From Leptasterias polaris (lineage: Eukaryota > Echinodermata > Asteroidea > Forcipulatida > Asteriidae): a stretch of DNA of 64,000 nucleotides. Shown here piece after piece: positions 12,501 through 21,500 of the stretch. Where the stretch lies: NCBI GenBank assembly GCA_037783415.1, contig JAZGTN010000052.1:2542001-2606000 (forward strand), written 5' to 3'. The position numbers and the translations under genes were made by a program. Under the pieces are notes generated by a model, which had not been told where the DNA came from, searched no databases, and saw only the letters and a list, made by a program, of their open reading frames with translations. The first letter of the stretch is position 1. Every line of letters starts with the position of its first letter.

Positions 12501-15500
12501 TACTCACCAGTACTCTGAATGCCTCAGTGGGTAGTAACTCAGCCACCTTGGCAATGATCTCAAGACATTGTTTCAAGAAACTGTGCCACTCTGTCTCTGA
12601 CTGGCAAATCAAACACAACAAAAACCACAAATTCAACAAAAGGTAAACCAAACTCCTGTTTTCTAATGACACACACTAAATAAGTATTTAAGTCGTTATT
12701 AAGTTTGTATTGTTAAGTTAACATAATGTGTTTGTTATTTCAATGTAAATCTAAAACTCATCTAATTGGCTAATATTTATAAAGTTGTTTTTGTTGTTAT
12801 ATTTTGTTTCTCTCTTATGGGTCAATCTGTGTCAAATTACCCAATGGGTTAAACCCAACCCTCTTTGGAGAGATTTTGGCTCAACAAGCTGAAATTTCAA
12901 ATTTAAGCTCCATCCAATAAACGGTTTTCGCGCTACGGCACGCCCTTTCAGAATGATTTCGGTCAAAATGAGCGTGACTGCCAATATTCAAACGACCATA
13001 AATCGGTAACCACTGGGTCAAATTGGTTGATATTGGTGTCTTTGGAAAGGGAATTCAAATCCAAATCTGCCATTGTTTTTCATGTAGGAACAAGTTGAGG
13101 TATGAGGACCTCTTGACCTTGAATTTGACCCTGTGGTTCACAGGATCCGGGGATGAACTTCGGGGAAAATTTACCCCCATATGTTTTCTATTCCTACATG
13201 TATTTCTATATTCCTATGCAAAGTACATGTACATTGTATACATTACATGTATGCAAGGCGTATGCAGCAAGTACAATCTATACAAGCAGTCATCACATTT
13301 TGTAACAAATACTTTGAGACAAATATTTCCGGTCAACTCACGTCGTCTGTTAGTACTTCGTCGTCGATCTCTTCTAGCTGTGACTGATTGCAACGGAACT
13401 GAAACTTGTGTAGGATCTCAGTAATGAGCGATACTAGTGCGTCTTTGTATCTGTGAAGAAATACAGAGCAAGTTTCAAATCAATGTTTAATTCATATCAT
13501 AATAGTACTGTAGGCCTAAATCAATGTTTAATTCATATCATAATAGTACTGTAGGCCTAAATCAATGTTTAATTCATTTCATAATAGTACTGTAGGCCTA
13601 AATCAATGTTTAATTCATATCATAATAGTACTGTAGGCCTAAAACAATGTTTAATTCATATCATAATAGTACTGTAGGCCTAAATCAATGTTTAATTCAT
13701 ATCATAATAGTACTGTAGGCCTAAATCAATGTTTAATTCATATCATAATAGTACTGTAGGCCTATTTATACAGAGCCTTTTGCAAACCCCAAAGGGCTTT
13801 CCAATAATAAAAAATAATTACATTTAAAATGTGAAAGTCAAAGGGAAGTTGAAAGTGCAGTTATTACTCAGACAGGCAAAGTTGTATGGCCCCTTAAAGG
13901 CTAAACTTAATGAGTACAATAAATTCATGCTTAACAAAACCAGATTACCAGCAAAAATGTCACACATTGCTTGTGACCGTTACTCCACTTATTATATGCT
14001 TAGCAAAATAATTTGTTAGCAAGTTTTTTTTCCCATGCTAAACATCTTCATGAAATTAAGCCATATTTCATAGAGCTGCTTAAGTAGTAATTTTTTAGTT
14101 TCTGCTGAGCATACAAAAAGCAGGATACCAGTCACAGGTAGTGCATGTAGAATGATATTTTGGCTGGTGACCATATTCTGGTAAGCGTATTGTTTTTGTG
14201 CTTAGCTACTTTTTGTGCTTAACCCTAACCTTGCCCTACACAACAAGATCCAACAGTTCTGAACCTGTGTTGTACTATGTTGCACAGGGAATTTTATGGT
14301 TTCCTCTCATGTGTGTGTGAGTGTTGTTGCATAGGGAATTGAACCATAGTGTACAGCAGTATAACTGTGTTGGATAATGTTGGTTAGGGAAGTAAAAAAA
14401 AAACTTTTGTCTTGAAGATTGTGTGGGGTCACTGGGTCAGTGCATACAATGGTTGTATGGTATGGTACATAGTTGAGTCTTGCATTGTAAACAAATATAG
14501 CTTATTGGACTACAGTATTACAAAGGATGGGTAAGTATAAAGGATGGGTAATTATATTTAAATCTGAATTCTTATGCTAAAATATGGATCTTGTTGCATG
14601 GGGCAAGCCACTCACATTGACAAGTGTTGTATGGTGTTGGACTGGGCATATAACACTGTGTGGTATGGTGAAAGGTTAGGGTTAAGCAGCTCTATAAAAA
14701 TTGGGCCCAGGTTTGAAGGGGAAATCTGTCAATCTCTCACCTGTCTACAATACTGTTTGAATTAGGGCATCTTGCCGTGTTAGTCTTGTCTAGAAGGTAG
14801 TCTATGAAGATAGCCCAGATGTCAAGGCAGTTGAAATATCCTTCATGAGATGGCTGCGACAATAGAAAGTACAGAAAATTACAAACTATTTTGGGGTTGA
14901 ACAAAGAAAAATTGACTAGAGAAGGACTTGATCCCCGGCTACACGGCAGTTAAAGGTTTGATGGCTTCCGACTGGCACCCCAAACAAAGATATTGACAAA
15001 CTACGGAGACCATCAACATTAGTTCAGTTGGTAGAGCACTGGTATGTTATTCCGGAGGTTGCAGGTTCAAGTCCCACTTTTGTCACTTTTTCTTTCTTCA
15101 ACCAAAAATTATTTAAACTTTACCAGTTTATTACTTGATAAAAAGTACAAACAGCAATACCTCGAATAATGAGCACACAAGCCATTATCATTTGCTCAAT
15201 GAAACCAACATCAAGAGTCACCGGTTTAGCTATACTTTTGAGAAGGTAGAGGGCGTCCTGCTCACCGGTCTTTTTCTATCATTTTCGTCACTGAGAACAA
15301 TGGAAACGTACTGGTGAGTGGGACACCCGCTATCGTCTCAAAAGTCTCCCATTGCTAAACAAATTGGTTTAGTCGATAACCAATGTGAACTCGGTGGGAT
15401 TTACGTGCCATCCAAAGCAGGCCTTCATTGAAATCACAACTCTAACTGCCAGATTACTCACCTGTTGGAATGTGTACTTAAATAATAAAGTCAGGAACTC

Positions 15501-18500
15501 TAGAACAGGGAAATTGGAGTTGGACTCGAACCTCCGCAAATGAATACTGACAAAAAGCTGTAGAAACTCGGTAAATTTTTCAACATATCTGTAAGCAAGA
15601 CACAAACAAAATAATGGGCAACTTAGAAATAGCTCAAATCAAAGTTTGACTTGATGAAAATCATTACAGGGAATTATTAAATCAGCTAGTGATTCAAATG
15701 TATTATAAACATATATGAAACTATGTAGGGCTGAGATAAAATCTAGTGAGGTTTGTGGAGAAACCATGTACATGAAATCTTTTTTTTGGGTGTGACAACT
15801 TGACATTTCGATCAATGTGCTCTCAGTTGATCAATAAGCTACCCAGTCATTCAAAAGCACAGTGGATGATACTGAATGGTCAGACAGACAGTACATGTGG
15901 GTTGGTAAAGGAGCGTCTCAACAGTTGGGCACGCTCTAGGCACAAAAGAACGCTCTTGTGGTCAAACACCAGCAATCCATTGGACTGTCAGAACACTCCG
16001 CTGGATCATTGTGCCAAAGTATGGAAGCAATCCTACACGAGTGACTATGCGCATTAGTATTTTGATCATTCCAATGATACGTTCTGTTGGTCCAACAGAA
16101 CAGTTCACGAGCACATGCTGGAATAGTTATCTGATCCAATTAGAACATGCCCACCATTCCAGCTTTTGAAACGCTCTCTAAAGAGGGTTAAAGACAAACC
16201 TGGCTGCTTCTCGATTGGCAAGGAATGAGTTCAAATTGGGGGACTTTGGTTCTGGCTGTAGCCATTCACAGCGGCAACAGTGGGGAATAGGCATTTGTAG
16301 TTATCTAGACAAAGCTATCAGTTTGGGACATAGCATTAAGTCTTACTGTTCATCCAACTCGGCCATCTTGTTCCCGACAGACTGTTCCGTCGTATCCTTG
16401 GTGACCCTTTGCAGGAGCTGGAAGGCCTGTTGGAACATCTTGAGCAGGTACTCCTCAAAATCCACAGGCACACAGTTCTTCGCCATGATCTCGTTGATAC
16501 AGCCCATCGCCAGTACACCCAGGGAGGAGCTCCCGCTGGAGCTGAAGCTGGAGTTGTTGGACTCCTTGTGCGGCGACAGGGAGCTCCCCTGCATGGACTG
16601 GATGTCGCAGCCGAAGTTGGCAAAGTGGAAGATGGTGGCGAGGAGGTTCGGGGTGATGTTCCCGGAGAGCGGTATCCAAGAGAAGAGGTGGGCGAGGCAG
16701 TTGAGACAGAGAAGGCTGACCTGCTCACTCTCTTGGTCTAGCGGTGGGAGCGGCAGAATGTTCTGTTTACTGACGGGAGACGCTTTGAACATACTTCTGA
16801 TGATACTACTCCCTGGAGTTTCAAATAAAAATGCAATTTATGTACAGTGTTTTCAGGGCTTGAGTTTAACACATCTTTACATTTTAATGGAATGTGTACA
16901 TTTCAATTAATTTTGATTAAGTCAAAATAAGTGTGAAGCCGAGAAGAAAAAGGAAAGTAAGGGTGAATGAATTCTGACTGGCAACCCTAAACAAAGAAAT
17001 AGATAAAACAGGGAGTCTGCAACATTAGGGCTAGAAAGCTCAGTTGGTAGAGCACTTGCACGTTAATCCGGAGGTCGCAGGTTTAAATCCCGTTCTACTG
17101 AAGTGTTCTTTGTTCACCCCAAAATTTAATTAACATTTACCCAGTCAGTTTTTGTGGTTTATTACTTGAAAACAGAAAAGTGTTATTCAATCAAAAGAAT
17201 CATTTTGAAGTATCTTGGCTTGCTTTCACAAAGCACTAACATTAGTCATAGGATGATTGTTTGTGATTGCAACAGCAACTTGTATTGTGACCCCACATTT
17301 TGCTCAGCAATTATGATACATTTATTGGCTAACTCATCTTAAGACCAATCTTGTCTCTCTCAAAAGAAAACCGGGCCCCGGTAGCAAATAAGTTGCAATC
17401 TCTCTTTTACCTGACTGTAGTGGTGATGACCCGTATGCAATGTGGCTTGGACTACCGTCGTTGGACTCCCCGTGGGTCGGGGACGGTGGAGGTGTGGCAG
17501 TTGTCACTAGCTGTCTGTGCTTGTCCAATATCGTCTCAAGAATATCTGAGAAAGAGACATGATTGCTTTCGTTTCTAGTTCACTTCTTCTACTTTCATTT
17601 CACACAATACTATATGTTGTATTCTTATAAATCCCTTAAGGGCTGGTAAAACTAAGCGCCGATTCTTTGCTTACGGCAAGCAGAGCCATGAAATTGGGAA
17701 CAGATTGCTTCTTTTGTGCGAAGTAATTCAGAGAAATTGGACAGTCAACACACCATTTCCAAGATTACTCCCATTGGCATCAGCTATTCAAAGCCCAATG
17801 TCTTAGTGCTGATTAAGCAGAAAATATTGCGTGACACGACCCTGCCTTGTTTGGACAAACAGGCAATTACTTTGGAAACACTGCTCTAGTGTCGCGCGTC
17901 GCGGCAGTACGTACAAGGCAAAATAAAGTTGTGGTTTAAAAAAATGAGATATCACCTAACATCACAAGGCTGGACGGCCACTTCAATGTGAGAGCTACAC
18001 TTAACTGATTGGCTGTCGACCCAAATCAACTGTGACCAGGGGCACGTTGCCACCTACTCCCGAAACAGGATTACCCCATTCACAGTCTGTAAGGATGTAG
18101 GCATGGGAGCCTGGCTAGTAGAGCAAACTTTTGAAGAAGCAATTATGGTTAAGTGCGCTGCTCAAGGGCACAAGTGTCATGACTAGGATTCGAACCCACA
18201 CTCTGCTGCAACACCAGAGCTCGAGTCCGGTGAACTAGACCACTCGGCCATGACATGCCACAAATAGTAAGACCCGTGACACATGTTCCACCAATCAAAT
18301 GAAAAGAGTCTATGTGGGCGGTAAATAGAATAAACTACGACTACTCACGAGTAACTATACTGAGGATGGTGGGTATCTGATCAAGGAGTAGTCTGTGAAG
18401 CTGCTCTTTCCTAGCGACACTCAGGTCTTCTCTTGGAGAGGCCAGTTCCTCCGATGTGGTCTGCAACATCCTCAGGCCAAGAGCTGCCATCTGGGGCTGA

Positions 18501-21500
18501 TGAATCAACTGCAAACGGAGAAAGATACCGTCACTTCAAAATCTGAATTTATATGTTTCTTTAACTATGTTTGCAGTACCAAATGCTAATCATGTTCAAG
18601 TTATTTCACTGCAATAGTACCAATATCTAATGATATTCAAGTTATTTCAATGCCATATTTATTTCCACTCCACGCAAATAGTGTAATTATTATTATTGTC
18701 TTGTAATGAAACCAAGGATGCCTCATAAGTGAACTTAATCACTGTAGCTCGCAAGCCTGAGGAAACCTGTACAAAAACAAGGATGTTTTTTTTGTGCACC
18801 AGAAACACTCGGGTTAACCCCAATTTTTCGACGATAAGTGTTCTGGTTTTTTTAACGTGCACTACCAATCCTAGTATACGGGAACTACAGCTCACGTATC
18901 TCACAATAAGAAACTCGAGGCGCTTGAACAAGCAGAAACATTTAAAGACAGGTTTTTATTTTCTTGAATTATGAGACCGATTTATATAGCACCTGCTGTG
19001 GGGCACACTTGCAGCCACTGCTAGAAACACAGGGGCAAACCCCTTCTTTTACTCTAAGCAGTGGATATTTGGTTCGGTTAAGTGCCTTACAAAAGGGCAC
19101 AAGTGTCAAGACCAGGACTCGAACCAACACTCTGCTGATTAGAAACACCAAAGTTTGAGTTCAGTGTGCTTGACCACTCGACCACAACATGCAATAATCA
19201 CATAAGCTTAAGAAATTTGTAGGGCTCTAAACAGAGCCAGTCTGAGGTACAGTCAGGCAAAATAAATATTATGTGTTCCTTTTTCCAAATGATTGGTGTC
19301 CAACATGTAGTTCTCCCGATTCCCCCGACAATCATCCTCACCTGCATTATGTTTGTGAAAAAGTCTGGGTAGAAGTGAGGCCAGTCTAGTCTCCCGATAC
19401 ACACAATGACTTTGATGAGCTTGTTGCAAATGAACGGCGGCACCAGCTTGTGATGGGTGAGGAGGAACTTGGACAGACTCGTGCGGATCTCCACTTTGTC
19501 CTGAGCGTCGACCCCCAACCACTGTCTGTTCACCAGGTTCTAGAGATAGCAGGAAAGAACCGAATGTTTTACACTTTGGGAACTTTGGAGATAAAATTCA
19601 TGATTAGCCAAATATTGCTTTGTTTGTTTCATACAAAAGTTCAGGGGCAGGTTTCAAAAAGAGCCAAGATTTATCTGAACCGAACTGTGTATCAATCTTA
19701 ACTGCTAATCAAAGTGTGATGTCACATTACAAATCACTATGGTGATATTAACAACTCATCTTAAGATGAATCCTAGTGCTCTGTGAAATCGCGCCAGGAC
19801 ATTTAAGAAACAACTATTGTCTAGAAATAGAAACAGTGGAGAGTCAGTTTTCACAAAATGATACAAAGATCCTCCCTAAAACAAAAAAGGTCTTGTCTGA
19901 AATAGCTGCTGCAGCAGCAGATTTTGCATGGTGATCTAGCTGCAGTTGCAGCCAGTTTAACAGCTTTATAAAATAGTACCCAAGGATGGTGGTGTAGACA
20001 ACATTTCTAAAGAATTGCTACGCAAAGTGAAATTATGTTTCTAACTGACAGTACAACTAGTAAGGTTTGCGGTAATACCATGAAGTGTACACAAATCTCT
20101 CTTATGAGTTGCGATGCTTTTTTTCTCTTGAAGACGATCAGAGCACACTGATTGAAGCGTTGAGTTGATGCACCACCAGTTCTTTAACCCTAACTCCCAA
20201 AGCGTTTTTACTAGAATCCATCCCTAACCCAACACATTCCAACAGCTTATACTACCATGAGATGGGAACTGTACCCAATCTTAGGGGGACGATACACAAC
20301 CTAACAAACTCCAACAGGCCTTTTTTTGTTTGATTTTGTTGGAGTGTGTACACTTGGCATGTGCAAAATTTGATCAGTGAAATCACACAGTACCCAACAT
20401 AACATAATCCAACAACTATCTCATTAGACCATGGAGGAAAGAGCAATGCCAGACATGTACATTTCACACATCCACCATACCCACTCAATCAAATTCATTT
20501 CACACATCCACCATACCCACTCAATCAAATTCAAACACCATTACTTGTCAGCAAGGATACAGGTCCCGGTGCGCACACCGTTGTGGGGACTTCCTATTGT
20601 TGTTCTATTATTCCCTTTTCTAAAGAATCTGGTGTGGGGACCCAGTTTAACAAAGAAAAACGTTGTGGGGACCTTTGTTCCATTGTATAAAAGTCCCCAC
20701 AGCTCTGGGTATGCCTACCTACACAATCCCACAGAATCAAACAGCCAATCCTAACTTCACTGTACTTAACCTAACAAAATTAAACACTTTGCCCTGTTTG
20801 AATTTGTAGGGTTAGGGATTGTTAGGGTTATAGAACCACAACTTACAAGGAAGATCTATGTAAATGGTGTTGCCTTACTAGATTGTATGGACTTCGAGTA
20901 GGAGTATCTTGCCGGCTGAGTATGAGAACCATCAAAAAGGTCTTCAAGTACCGAGTACCGAGAACGAGTACTACAACACTGCTAGATTGTATTACCACTA
21001 TAATGCAAAGTTTGAAATCCATCTTGACCATACCTCAAAGATGCTGAGAGCATACATCATGACGTACTCATTACGAGTGTGTGCGAGGAAGTAGAAGCAA
21101 TGTCTCCATGATCCGCTCTGAGCGCTGAAATTATTCAGTAGCTCCTCTGCAGTGTGAGAAACAAATACATTGTACAATGGACCTTTCAAATGAAGTATGC
21201 AAATTACACACATGAAGTCCACAGTCCACACTAATGCTACTTGTGGGCAAAATGGTGGAACATAGCATCTTTTGTATGGGGCTGATTCACGTTTGTGCAT
21301 AACTCTACAGCTTTTCCCAATCAAATACTGTCTGTATGCGTGCATAAATGTATTTTGCATAAATGTATTTTGCATATTCATGGGAAAGGCTTATTATGCA
21401 AACCTTATAACCTTCCTATTTTTGATACCGTTAGCCAGAAAATTGGCCAACCAATGGGAATCAATCGACTGCATGGGTCAGTGTAGAACAACTGCGCTAT

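Noticed and set aside
13477..13763. CRISPR-like array
   Set aside because: Units are direct tandem repeats without spacers, in a eukaryotic intron.
14219..14240. Telomere-like TTAACCCTAACC
   Set aside because: Only one unit; it is the end of a TTAA-flanked MITE matched by its inverse at 14672.
16409..16910. Plus-strand frames over XPO6 exon 7
   Set aside because: Shadows of the GC-rich coding exon on the opposite strand, which matches exportin-6 throughout.
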